From NCBI GenBank assembly GCA_006247105.1, contig CM016929.1, forward strand, positions 124,001-188,000: a stretch of 64,000 nt of DNA, read 5' to 3'. This DNA is from Giardia muris. Its lineage: Eukaryota > Fornicata > Diplomonadida > Hexamitidae. Shown one piece after another: positions 8,269 through 17,075 of the stretch. Each line of letters starts with the position of its first letter. The stretch's first letter is position 1. A model generated the notes under the pieces. That model was not told the origin of the DNA and ran no database searches. It saw nothing but the letters and a program-made list of their open reading frames with translations. The position numbers and the translations under genes were made by a program.

Positions 8269-8865
8269 TTACTCCTTTTCATGGTCATGCCAGATGCGTA
8301 GAATTGCGAATACTAGGAGGCTGAGGGCGATGAAGAGAGGACCATAGAAGAAGGACGAAGAAGAGAGGTATGAGATCTCTCGTCCGAGGTTATCAAAGTT
8401 CCCTTGAAGTTCTTTTCTCTCACACAACAACTCATTGAGGAATTGTGAAAAGGATGGATCCATGACTGCAGCACGGAAGTCATCCGCACATAGGTATGCG
8501 CGGCACCCTGTCACATTCGACCTTAAAAGGCTTGCAAACTCTGCTTGATGGTTCTCATGCAAGGTCGTGTTGACAACAAGGATCTGGGGCTTCTTAAAGG
8601 ATTGTGCCTCGACATAGATTCCTCCGGAGGCATGACTGATGACAAGGTCAGTGGCCTTGAGATGGGTCAAGAAGTCCTGAGAGAAGGCGAAGGAAGTGAG
8701 TTGACATGGGAGTGGAGGATTTGGTGGAGTAAATGGAGACCCACCATGTTGGATGGTGAGGGCAGTGATACCGGCCTGAGCCAAAGCTTGAAGGAAGTTC
8801 CGATCCTCAAAAAGGGTGATGAGGCTATCAAACCTAGTAGTACCAACGGTGATAAGTGCGTGCAT
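8269..8865 (-). CDS. ALG13: ALG13-like UDP-GlcNAc transferase catalytic subunit with C-terminal membrane segment
   Basis: The 198-residue protein starts MHALITVGTTRFDSLI, matching the ALG13 N-terminal signature. It has the glycosyltransferase family 28 C-terminal type motif (LVISHASGGIYVEAQSFKKP followed by NTTLHENHQAE). With ALG14 it adds the second GlcNAc to dolichol-PP-GlcNAc on the cytosolic face of the ER, which agrees with the short N-glycans known in Giardia. Unusually it ends in a hydrophobic segment (FFYGPLFIALSLLVFAILRI) followed by a short charged tail, whereas yeast ALG13 is soluble and relies on ALG14 for membrane attachment. The start is the ATG at 8865, 33 bp from a divergent gene. 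Confidence 0.85.
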   Translation of the reverse strand: MHALITVGTTRFDSLITLFEDRNFLQALAQAGITALTIQHGGSPFTPPNPPLPCQLTSFAFSQDFLTHLKATDLVISHASGGIYVEAQSFKKPQILVVNTTLHENHQAEFASLLRSNVTGCRAYLCADDFRAAVMDPSFSQFLNELLCERKELQGNFDNLGREISYLSSSSFFYGPLFIALSLLVFAILRIWHDHEKE

Positions 8866-8898
8866 GAAGAACTGAACTTTTCTTCTGTTAGAGGAGAG
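8866..8898. promoter_or_regulatory. 33-bp divergent promoter
   Basis: Only 33 bp separate the ALG13 ATG (minus) from the next plus-strand ATG at 8899. The region (AACTGAACTTTTCTTC and following) is A/T richer than its surroundings and must serve both genes. Confidence 0.4.
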
Positions 8899-9636
8899 AT
8901 GACAAAGGAGATGGAAGGAAGCACGAGAACGTTGGACTTAATAACCAATGGAGTCATCTTCTTGGTACATGAAAGCGTACTTCTGCGTGACAACTTGTTC
9001 CCATCTGGACTTGAAGTGTTTCATACCTTGCTTGAAGGGGTGCCAAGCCTTATCATGGGGATGCGGGCCATTGCGATCTGTGACCTCTCCACAATGATTG
9101 ATCCCATCCTTATCTTTGCAATATTGCGAAGGATTCCAATAGTCTCGGAATCCGACGCTAAGACGTATTTCAAGGCACTGGTACGGCCTCTTTTGGACCT
9201 GGACTATGAAGAACTGCGTTTATTTGATCTTACAGACAACGTGGTGGAGCAATTACAAAGAGTTGCTCCACCGAGCAGCAATGGAATGCTTTTAGAGGCA
9301 TTCAAGCCTGTATCAAGCTTTCCCACTCAAATTTACTTCCTATCAACCCACTTATCTACAGATAGGACGTATGGTCGGATCGAGGATGAAGTCCAATGGC
9401 CAATAGCCTTGTCTCTCTCCAGTCCCAAGATCCATGGGTATTTGGTGATCCCAGATGTCACCTGGGAGCAACTCAAGGCCGAGGTACCAACACCCTCCCA
9501 TATCAATCACATTCTTCCAATAGGGTATGTCCCTTCCAATGCCATGGTTGTGGTCTTGGAATCTGACTCCCTTCTTCCTAGCTACTACGATGTCATTCAC
9601 ATACTTCTAAGGATGACGATTCAAGTCCAGATATGA
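8899..9636 (+). CDS. Hypothetical protein, 245 aa
   Basis: I do not recognise this protein. The open frame extends upstream to 8545, but that part lies opposite ALG13 and is antisense, so the first ATG after the ALG13 start (8899, MTKEMEGSTRTL; alternatively 8911) is the likely start. It has alternating hydrophobic segments (VIFLVHESVLL, DPILIFAILRRIPIV), no clear membrane helix and no signal peptide, which suggests a soluble alpha/beta protein. It lies 56 bp upstream of SEC11 on the same strand. Confidence 0.6.
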   Translation: MTKEMEGSTRTLDLITNGVIFLVHESVLLRDNLFPSGLEVFHTLLEGVPSLIMGMRAIAICDLSTMIDPILIFAILRRIPIVSESDAKTYFKALVRPLLDLDYEELRLFDLTDNVVEQLQRVAPPSSNGMLLEAFKPVSSFPTQIYFLSTHLSTDRTYGRIEDEVQWPIALSLSSPKIHGYLVIPDVTWEQLKAEVPTPSHINHILPIGYVPSNAMVVVLESDSLLPSYYDVIHILLRMTIQVQI

Positions 9637-9692
9637 GGATGGTGACTGGGTTCGAAGGCTCATGAAGAGACTCTGATAAGAAAAAAGGAAGG

Positions 9693-10325
9693 ATGCTATC
9701 TCGTGCACTGACACGCTTCCGTTCCCTAACCTTTACCGATCTGGCGTACCGGAGCCTCAAGTTCGCCATGTCGTTGAGTACTGCATTTATGACTTGGTCG
9801 TTGTTCAAGGTGCTTCTGAACAATGACATGCCGGTCATGGTCGTGTTGACGGGGTCGATGGAACCGGGCTTTCAACGGGGTGACATTGCTGCAGCTTACA
9901 CGGCGGATAGGAACCATGGGATGCACCCCGGAGACATCGTGATCTACAAGCTTGAGGGGCGAAAGATCCCCATAGTCCATCGTATTCTAGAAAGGCGTAC
10001 CATCAATGACCCCTGGTTCAGTTGTACAGAGGGGACTACGTCATGGACCACAGAAGGGAACGTCTATGACATGTCTCCAGCTACCCTCGTTGAGGCGTGT
10101 ACTCGTCTGGCATACGTCACAAAGGGTGACGCCAACCTCGTTCACGATACTTTCCTGTATACGACAGGGCGTGGATACTTAGAGCCTCGAGAACTGGTCG
10201 GAAGGCTTGTGAGCTACTTCCCTGGCCTGGGCTACGTGACGATTCTTCTTCAGGAGCACCAATGGCTTAAGTTCTCGATGTTTGGGATGTTGGTCCTACT
10301 CGCACTTGCTGGCCGAGAGGAGTAA
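9693..10325 (+). CDS. SEC11: Signal peptidase complex catalytic subunit SEC11
   Basis: The 210-residue S26-family serine protease removes signal peptides in the ER lumen. It has a membrane segment at residues ~27-43, then the catalytic Ser motif TGSMEPGFQRGD (Ser55), the His box IPIVHRIL (His96) and TKGDAN with the catalytic Asp (146). Eukaryotic SEC11 uses a Ser-His-Asp triad, and all three residues are present. A second hydrophobic stretch near the C-terminus (LKFSMFGMLVLLALAG) is typical. The start follows AAAAAAGGAAGG. The stop codon is inside a poly(A) signal only a few bases before the next gene. Confidence 0.93.
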   Translation: MLSRALTRFRSLTFTDLAYRSLKFAMSLSTAFMTWSLFKVLLNNDMPVMVVLTGSMEPGFQRGDIAAAYTADRNHGMHPGDIVIYKLEGRKIPIVHRILERRTINDPWFSCTEGTTSWTTEGNVYDMSPATLVEACTRLAYVTKGDANLVHDTFLYTTGRGYLEPRELVGRLVSYFPGLGYVTILLQEHQWLKFSMFGMLVLLALAGREE

Positions 10326-10326
10326 A
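10321..10326 (+). terminator. Poly(A) signal AGTAAA overlapping the SEC11 stop
   Basis: AGTAAA contains the SEC11 TAA (10323-10325) and runs into AAAATG, the initiator of the WD40 gene at 10329. End and start signals of two genes are compressed into 11 bp. Confidence 0.6.
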
Positions 10327-10328
10327 AA

Positions 10329-11432
10329 ATGGCTCGTGGCTACGAGACGGTGCGCGTCGAGATGCCATCCAACGGATTTTTCACTCACGTCCTGGAATGC
10401 CAGGGCCATGACGAGTCCCATGGAGCCGTCTTTGACTTCCATTGGGCTCCGACGAGTTATGGAACGGATCGATGGCTGATGGCCACAGCCTCCGGAGACC
10501 ATAGCGTCCGAGTCTTCGGCCTCCCCAGTGGAAAGCACATTCGGACTCTCTTCAAACAAGGTGGGCACGTCGAATGGGTTACCTTTTGTGCTGTTCTCAA
10601 TACCGGTGACATCTTGAGTGCAGGTTTAGATGGACGGGTGATCCGCTGGCCACGTGGGAGTGCACGCGGAATGGAGGTGGCTCAATTAGGTTCGATCGCC
10701 GCCGGTGCCTTCTGTGAGAAAACTCAAGCCGTCTTCGTCTGTGGTTCTCATGCGACTATCTGCTACTTTGAGCATGGGAACTACCTATGGCAAGCATCCG
10801 TCCTCCCGACGGTCAAGTCCGCGCCAAATCTGACAACCTGTTGCATAGGCTCGAAGTACTTGGGAGTTGGTGGTCGTGATGGAGGTGTCTTTATCGTCTC
10901 CAAGACAGATGGGAATGTGATATGGAAAAAGAAGGTATTCACGCAATCGGTCTTGGCGTCTACGAGCTTCCAACACTTCTTCGTTTTTGGTGGGGCTGAT
11001 GGGAGAATCATCTTCATCCCTACGACTGAGGACTGCGCGACTTCTGGAGAATACCAGTCCTTTGACGGGAACGGTAGGGGCCGTGTGACTTCATTTGCGC
11101 AAGACGAAGACCTCCTGTTTGTCGGCCTATCCGATGGAAGCGTCTTGATCTATGAGCAATATGAAGGGGCAATTTCACACGTCGATACGCTCGAGATACT
11201 TGGCCGGATGCCGATCTTATCGCTTGCACTTCGCTTCGTCAATCGTAACTACCTGATCTATTGCGGACACTCCGATGGAACCTTGACGATCTGGAACCAC
11301 GGTGAAGGGGCCTTGGTACTAAAGATGCCGATCTCTAAAGGAGCGATCAACAAGCTCCGCATCAATGAGGAGGCGCAGATCCTCGTCGCGGCAGGAGACG
11401 ACGCCATCGTTCGCATTCTGCAGATGCAATGA
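10329..11432 (+). CDS. WD40-repeat protein
   Basis: The 367-residue protein is made almost wholly of WD40-type repeats, probably one seven-bladed propeller. Recognisable blades include DRWLMATASGDHSVRVF, TGDILSAGLDGRVIRW, YLIYCGHSDGTLTIW and AQILVAAGDDAIVRIL. Repeats are degenerate and few have the full GH...WD signature. There is no extra domain, so it is likely a scaffold subunit of some complex. Which complex cannot be told from sequence alone. Its start lies 3 bp after the SEC11 stop, and it converges with the next gene with a 2-bp gap. Confidence 0.8.
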   Translation: MARGYETVRVEMPSNGFFTHVLECQGHDESHGAVFDFHWAPTSYGTDRWLMATASGDHSVRVFGLPSGKHIRTLFKQGGHVEWVTFCAVLNTGDILSAGLDGRVIRWPRGSARGMEVAQLGSIAAGAFCEKTQAVFVCGSHATICYFEHGNYLWQASVLPTVKSAPNLTTCCIGSKYLGVGGRDGGVFIVSKTDGNVIWKKKVFTQSVLASTSFQHFFVFGGADGRIIFIPTTEDCATSGEYQSFDGNGRGRVTSFAQDEDLLFVGLSDGSVLIYEQYEGAISHVDTLEILGRMPILSLALRFVNRNYLIYCGHSDGTLTIWNHGEGALVLKMPISKGAINKLRINEEAQILVAAGDDAIVRILQMQ

Positions 11433-11434
11433 GG

Positions 11435-13615
11435 CTATTCGCCGTTAGACTCCGAAATCCTCTCGAGCTGTACGCGTGGAGGACGTGGACCACCCCTTCT
11501 TTGTGTTACTGTCGCCCTCATCGGGTCTATTGGAGCCCGGGCGGTGCTCCTCTTCAGGGAGTCGACAGATGTAGGTTTGTCTGGTGGAGGAAGCAAGCGA
11601 GCGAGCTTCTGATCGACATACTTCGTCACCGGAGGGTTTGCGGCCAGAGAAAAGTCGACGTCTGCTAAAGCGAGTCCATCTTGCTTGAGCTTCTCCATGT
11701 ATGCTACCGCACTCTCAGTACTCATCTCCTTGTCCAATGCCTCGATCTGTCTCGCAAGGCGTGCATTCCCCTTTCGAGACTCAACGATGTTCGCTAGCTT
11801 CGCGGAAAGTTCCGCCTCACGCGCTTCGAGGGTGGCCTGACGCTTCTTTGCTGGTGCAGGATGCATGGGTTTCGGCTCCGTTGTGGGTCCTGGTATGCTT
11901 TTTGGCATCGGATTTTCCACAAGCTCATCCACAGAATCATCAAGCATGTCATGATCATCACCCTCCAAGATCGTGGCCGTGTTTGTGGCATTCTTTTGCC
12001 GTTGTTTCCAGATCTGTAAAAGAAGTGGGTCAGTGATACCTGGGTTCTCGGTTGGAGGCACATAAGGCTCTGGGGGCTGTTCCACCTCTTGTGCCGCTGC
12101 CATACTATTCAATACCGTTGCACGACTAAGATACTCCTTGACATCCAAATTCTTGTAATATGAGTCAGTATCGACAAGCACTTCTGCTTGTCCATGGACG
12201 TCCTCAAGCAAAGCATCTAGTCGTCCACGATCACTCTCGGGAAGTTCCCGTCTGATCGCTTGAAACTCGTCACGGATGAGTTTAGGAGTTTCTGGGTTGG
12301 TGATATCATTATCGGGGTCATCCGAACGGTCCATCCCGGTGATTGCGCGTTGAATACCTGGGACCAGCTCGAAGTTGGCCGGGCTCATGTAGAAATCCGT
12401 GATGAGTGGCTTCAAGTTGTCTGGACCAAGTTGTAAGATGGACTTGTCAGCCTGGACCTCAGAGAGGCAGGCGTCGATCGTCCGGATGTACTGGTTCAGG
12501 ATTCTATCTCTCCGCTGCTCCTGGATGTAGTCGGGGGCCCCCGAGGGCAGCCGGGGTGCGACAATATCAATGGACTCGATCGGCTCCAGATTCTGAGTGT
12601 GTTTCCTCCAGAGTAGACTCCCTTGCTCCGACATGTAGGACGGTTCGCCCAGTGTCACGATGGTGCTAGCACGTGTGCGGTTTGTATCGCGCGTTGTCTC
12701 GGCATCGGTTGTGGAGGGCTTCGAGAGGATGGATGGAGCAAAGGCCGAGGCATAGATAAGGTCTGTCCGGTCAATAGGGGCTAACATGGATAACTGGTTG
12801 CAGACCTCCGCATCCCATTGCAAGTCCTCGGGGGACGGCCGAAACCCATTCTCTACGGGCAGGTCGGCATCTAGTAACGCCTCAACGCGCTTGTTCTCCT
12901 CCTCCGTCAAGAGGACAGTGAAGTTCGGATTCAAGATGTCTCGAGGATTGTAAGTTTCGGGATGCTCTTGTTCCGAGACAGCGGAGTCGCCCACGATGGA
13001 GTCTGGGATGGGGAGAGCCACCTCCGTCTTAAACACGCCATCCTTTATCACCTGGTCGTGGTATTCTAACAAACGATCTAATGCTGCATCAACGTCATCG
13101 TCTCCGAAAGTCATCTGGGAAATGGCCTGCAGATCCTCCTGCAAAGTGCTCGGCTTCTCGGGGTCGACCATCTGAATGGCGGACAGAAGGGCTAAAGATT
13201 CTTCAGTGCTGATATTCGAGATGCTTGCGTCCACTCCGGGCTCATATGAGGTCAAAGATCGCTTCTTCTTGCTCGATGGCCTAGGCTTATCCTCGATGAT
13301 GGAGTTCGCGGCCACACCGCCAGCTGCACGTCCTCGAAGCTCGGCTTCGAATTTCGCCACCTCGGCATCTGTAAAGTATATTTCTTGCGGGCTATCATCC
13401 TCCTCTTCTTCTCCTTCCAGAGGCTGCGCCTCCATCTCGGGGAGGGCGTCCTGCGGCAAAAACTTCGCCTCAACGGCTGCGATACGGATCCTCCGGAGGA
13501 GGTCTGCGGCCGAGTCCTCCCTCGACTCCTGTATCATTGTGCGCATTCGAATGAGCTCGTCAAGGAGGGCGTCGCTCTCAGAGAGGAGCGCGGCCACATC
13601 GGTCGTCTCAGTCAT
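11435..13615 (-). CDS. Large acidic protein with coiled-coil ends, function unknown
   Basis: The 726-residue protein is not recognised. The N-terminus (~1-55) is a predicted helix (LLSESDALLDELIRMRTMI), followed by acidic low-complexity sequence (EGEEEEDDSPQEIYFTDAEV), Thr/Ser-rich linkers, and a C-terminal coiled coil (~590-660, AREAELSAKLANIVESRKG) ending in a basic proline-rich tail (RRGGPRPPRV). No signal peptide or membrane segment is seen. LTEEENKRVEALLDADLP recalls motifs in cilia-associated scaffold proteins, but this is too weak for a call. The ATG at 13615 has an A-rich context (AAAACGATG). Confidence 0.75.
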   Translation of the reverse strand: MTETTDVAALLSESDALLDELIRMRTMIQESREDSAADLLRRIRIAAVEAKFLPQDALPEMEAQPLEGEEEEDDSPQEIYFTDAEVAKFEAELRGRAAGGVAANSIIEDKPRPSSKKKRSLTSYEPGVDASISNISTEESLALLSAIQMVDPEKPSTLQEDLQAISQMTFGDDDVDAALDRLLEYHDQVIKDGVFKTEVALPIPDSIVGDSAVSEQEHPETYNPRDILNPNFTVLLTEEENKRVEALLDADLPVENGFRPSPEDLQWDAEVCNQLSMLAPIDRTDLIYASAFAPSILSKPSTTDAETTRDTNRTRASTIVTLGEPSYMSEQGSLLWRKHTQNLEPIESIDIVAPRLPSGAPDYIQEQRRDRILNQYIRTIDACLSEVQADKSILQLGPDNLKPLITDFYMSPANFELVPGIQRAITGMDRSDDPDNDITNPETPKLIRDEFQAIRRELPESDRGRLDALLEDVHGQAEVLVDTDSYYKNLDVKEYLSRATVLNSMAAAQEVEQPPEPYVPPTENPGITDPLLLQIWKQRQKNATNTATILEGDDHDMLDDSVDELVENPMPKSIPGPTTEPKPMHPAPAKKRQATLEAREAELSAKLANIVESRKGNARLARQIEALDKEMSTESAVAYMEKLKQDGLALADVDFSLAANPPVTKYVDQKLARLLPPPDKPTSVDSLKRSTARAPIDPMRATVTQRRGGPRPPRVQLERISESNGE

Positions 13616-13867
13616 CGTTTTGAAAAACGTCGCTCTCGCGATAAGAGGAACTGAACTATGGCTCGTTAGGAGGGAGAAGGATTGTGCCTCATCTCTGGAC
13701 TCTGAGGAAGAGAAGGAGGATTAATGGCTTCTCCTCCTGAACTCCCATCTTCATGGGCTCTGTGAAGACCATTCTTCTCATCCTCTTCCAATCTCTATCA
13801 TGAGAGAGGGGCTTCTATCAAGACACCCCAAAGAGATGGCAATGGGGATTGTCAGTAAAAGCTGGAT

Positions 13868-16678
13868 ATGGTCACGCCCCATCCCGACATAATTGAGGAG
13901 CATGGAAAGAGAGACTTCATGGGGCGGACAGGGTTGATGAGAGCGGCATACGAGGGCGATCTTGCCACCGTCAATCGTCTTCTTGACAGTGAGGTGCGTC
14001 TTCAAGACAGGAATGGGTGGACGGCTTTGATGCATGCAGCGTTGATGGGAAGAGAGGGGTGTGTACGGAGGCTATTGGAAGAGACTGGCATGCGTTCCTT
14101 ACGAACTGAAGCGGGGGTCTCTCCGAATTCAACCGCATTGATGATTGCTGCACGGCACGGTCAGACGGGTTGTGTTCGACTACTTCTAGAATATGAGGTT
14201 GGTTTAACGAACAGCAGTCACAGAACTGCCCTGATGTATGCTTCTCAGCATGACCATTTGGAGTGTGTCACAGTTCTTGTGGAACGAGAGGCCAGAATAC
14301 GGGATCGGGAGGGTCAAACCGCGTTGATCCTGGCAGTCCATGGAAGAGCCCAAAGGGTCATCCCGATTCTTCTCCTACGTGAAGCAAAGCTATTTGATAA
14401 GCAGGGGTTGACTGCTCTGATGTGGGCTGTTATTACGTCCAACCACGAGGCAGTTCCCCTCCTTCTTTGTGAGGCCGGCCGACACCTCAAGACTCGATGG
14501 CAATGCTACTCAACTGGGATGACCGCCCTCATGTTGGCTGTTTTACACGAGAATGGTGCGATGGTGGAGCTTCTGTTGCCTTACGAGCGAGGATTGACCG
14601 ACCGTGCACAACACACGGCTCAGTGGTTTGCAGAGACCATTGGTAATTCCAACCTCGTATTCAAGCTTTCCTGTGAGAAGAAAAGGCGCCTCCCCCCACC
14701 GACGGAAGAGCAGGTCCTGCTGATATATTTCTCCACGGTTGGAGACTCTAATGCTGTCGCACAGTACCTTTCCGCGGCTACAACGCGAGATGGGACTGGG
14801 ATGACGGCTCTGATGCATGCGGCACGTAATGGTCATCGAAAGGTTGTCGCATTACTCATTGAAAAAGAAGCCGGGATCAAAGACGATCAAGGGATGACTG
14901 CCTTGATGCATGGTACCATCTCCGGGCATCGGGATGTGATTGAGCTTCTAGTAGAGCATGAGCAGAAGATCCAAGACGCATCCGGGCGCACAGCGCTCAT
15001 GCATGCATCCAGGAATACCTCCGGGCCTTATTCGGAAAAGCTTCTTGTTGAGCAAGGGATCTGTGATGATCGTGGGTGGACTGCATTGATGCATGGGGTG
15101 GCTAACGGGAACATGCAATATGCACACTCATTAGTCCAAACGGAGGTACGGATGCGGACAACGTCGAGGGTTGATACGTTTCATGTCGGGGCGACCGCCT
15201 TAATGATTTCCGCGGCCACTGGGAACCTCGAGGCCATCAAGTTGCTTTTGGAGTATGAGATTTATATCCAAGACGATGCTGGACACTCAGCTCTTTGTTA
15301 TGCGATCGAGGCTGGTGATGTAGATGGTGCACAAGCATTGGTGATGGAGGAACGACTCAGGGATAGAAAGGGCTATAGTCCACTCGACTTGGGCGTGTAC
15401 ACTGACAAACTGTACGTTGTTAGACCACTTCTCACCTCATTAGGAGGGTTAGGGGCTAACGAGACCAACCTTGAGACGGCGCTGAGACTTGGGCATGAGG
15501 GGTGTGTGGCAATCCTCCTTCTTGAAGAGGCGGGGGTTTACGACCCGACATGGCCAACGGCATTGATGGCATGTATCCGTACAAACCGGAAGGACTTGGT
15601 CGAACGATTCCTTCATCAAGCGGGACGGCAAAACACTGAGGGGTGGACTGCCTTGATGTATGCGGTGGCGATGGGGGTGACGGAAACCAGCAACAAGAAC
15701 TCGGAGTTCATGAAGCTTCTATTGGATAAGGAGAGTGGGCTTCGGACCACGACCGAGAGTTATGACAGGAGATGTTATCCCTCAGGCATAACGGCACTGA
15801 TTGTAGCCACATTGAATCAAAACGAAGAAGGAATACGGGCATTAAGAGAGTCGGAACTGGGCCTTACCACTCCTTGTGGAATGACCGCTTTGATGTACGC
15901 TTGTGAAGCTCACAACCTTGCCATTGTCAAGCTTCTACTTGCAGAGGCAGGGATGGAAACGATGGAGAAGGGGGACCTCCCAAAGGGGACAACGGCCCTG
16001 ATGATCGCCGCAATGAACGGGTTCGAAGACATGGTTGAGCTCCTTCTTCCATACGAGCTTGGACGTATCAATGATGAGGGATTGACGGCACTCGCGATTG
16101 CAATACAGCACGCACACTACGACTGCGCCCGTCTGCTGTTGCTCGAGGTATGCGTTCGCGATGATAGCTCGCAGACCCAGTACGAGGCTTTATACGACAA
16201 ATACCAGAGATATAATCAACACCCCTGGGAAAGAGCTCATGATTGCTACCTTAGGCTTAAGGATGACCTCGTAGAAACATACTTCCGGTATAACCTCTCC
16301 ATCCTTTCAAGAGGCTCGTTATTCAACGCACTTCATAAGCTACTTGGAAGAGTAGAAGAGACCTTATATAGGGAAGGCCAATCACACCTGGTTCTGGACT
16401 GTCTCGAGACCATCTGGATGGTCCTTTTGTGCGAAGATCCTAATAATACCTATCTAGAGACACTTGATGCCCTCCTTTACCACCTTGAGGAATTGCACTT
16501 CGACAACTCGTGCATTATCTGCTATGCACGCCAACCCGACGCCGTCCTCCTTCCTTGCCGTCACTTACTCGTCTGCTCCCTTTGCGCAGACCAGATCGAA
16601 AAGCAATGTCCTTATTGTCGCACAGGCTTGGATGAGGCAATCGTTATAGAACCTCGCTCGCCCGGCGAAGTGGATTAA
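13868..16678 (+). CDS. Ankyrin-repeat protein with C-terminal RING finger ('protein 21.1' type)
   Basis: The 936-residue protein has more than 20 ankyrin repeats of the Giardia type (TALMHAA...LL..EAG/EYE) over residues ~15-770. A helical linker (~770-875) follows, then a RING finger at ~880-925. The RING has the order C-x2-C (CIIC), C-x-H (PCRHLLVC), C-x2-C (CSLC) and C-x2-C (CPYC), that is C3HC4 of the IAP/MGRN kind. A protein with ankyrin target-binding and a RING is probably an E3 ubiquitin ligase in the cytoplasm, though the substrate is unknown. Most Giardia 21.1 proteins have no RING. Confidence 0.88.
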   Translation: MVTPHPDIIEEHGKRDFMGRTGLMRAAYEGDLATVNRLLDSEVRLQDRNGWTALMHAALMGREGCVRRLLEETGMRSLRTEAGVSPNSTALMIAARHGQTGCVRLLLEYEVGLTNSSHRTALMYASQHDHLECVTVLVEREARIRDREGQTALILAVHGRAQRVIPILLLREAKLFDKQGLTALMWAVITSNHEAVPLLLCEAGRHLKTRWQCYSTGMTALMLAVLHENGAMVELLLPYERGLTDRAQHTAQWFAETIGNSNLVFKLSCEKKRRLPPPTEEQVLLIYFSTVGDSNAVAQYLSAATTRDGTGMTALMHAARNGHRKVVALLIEKEAGIKDDQGMTALMHGTISGHRDVIELLVEHEQKIQDASGRTALMHASRNTSGPYSEKLLVEQGICDDRGWTALMHGVANGNMQYAHSLVQTEVRMRTTSRVDTFHVGATALMISAATGNLEAIKLLLEYEIYIQDDAGHSALCYAIEAGDVDGAQALVMEERLRDRKGYSPLDLGVYTDKLYVVRPLLTSLGGLGANETNLETALRLGHEGCVAILLLEEAGVYDPTWPTALMACIRTNRKDLVERFLHQAGRQNTEGWTALMYAVAMGVTETSNKNSEFMKLLLDKESGLRTTTESYDRRCYPSGITALIVATLNQNEEGIRALRESELGLTTPCGMTALMYACEAHNLAIVKLLLAEAGMETMEKGDLPKGTTALMIAAMNGFEDMVELLLPYELGRINDEGLTALAIAIQHAHYDCARLLLLEVCVRDDSSQTQYEALYDKYQRYNQHPWERAHDCYLRLKDDLVETYFRYNLSILSRGSLFNALHKLLGRVEETLYREGQSHLVLDCLETIWMVLLCEDPNNTYLETLDALLYHLEELHFDNSCIICYARQPDAVLLPCRHLLVCSLCADQIEKQCPYCRTGLDEAIVIEPRSPGEVD

Positions 16679-16711
16679 ATTAGATTCTCGACCTTTGAAA
16701 TAAGGCCCGGT

Positions 16712-16796
16712 AGTGGTGATGATTGGACTCTTCTGATCCTTGATGAGGTCGGCTGCCTACTTCACCTTGTAGTAGTTGCCGATGGAGGTGTTCTGA
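16712..16796 (+). ncRNA. Candidate box C/D snoRNA
   Basis: In order: a C box GTGATGA (16716-16722, fits RTGATGA), a D' box CTGA (16733-16736), a C' box TTGATGA (16740-16746) and a D box CTGA (16793-16796). The possible D guide is just upstream, ending GATGGAGGTGTT. Directly after the D box is CCTTCATTCAA (16797-16807), which fits the 3'-end processing motif of Giardia ncRNAs (CCTTYNHTHAA, from memory). The C-D' spacing is short (10 nt) and no strong terminal stem is seen. It would guide 2'-O-methylation of rRNA; the target was not identified. Confidence 0.5.
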
Positions 16797-16807
16797 CCTT
16801 CATTCAA
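16797..16807 (+). promoter_or_regulatory. Giardia ncRNA 3'-end processing motif
   Basis: CCTTCATTCAA fits the degenerate consensus CCTTYNHTHAA recalled for the maturation of Giardia snoRNAs and trans-spliced intron halves. It lies directly after the D box of the candidate snoRNA, where it would be expected. Confidence 0.5.
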
Positions 16808-17075
16808 GCTCTGGGGTGGCGTCGTTAGACTCCCCATGGCCTCCCCTTTCACACAAGAAAGGGGGGAGGGAAAGTTGGACTTAAAAATCACTTGCTTCCT
16901 CCTTGCGAAGCTCATAGCTTTTCCCCTCATCTCTTCAGACGTCCAAATTCCTCTCATGACATAAGGCTTATCACCCCTTCAGAAGACTACGTGACTCCCG
17001 TATGGCGCAGTACCACACCTTTCAGGTCTCTTTCTTCCTCAGTTGTGAATGCTATGCTCAAAATCCAAAAAAACG

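Larger units (their letters stand above)
16679..17075. other. 397-bp intergenic region with a candidate snoRNA
   Basis: This is one of the longest gaps in the single-copy core. The first 130 bp hold a candidate box C/D snoRNA followed by a Giardia-type RNA 3'-processing motif. The remainder (16808-17075) becomes A/T-rich toward the next start, ending CTCAAAATCCAAAAAAACG just before ATG. I see no supported protein in it. Confidence 0.5.
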
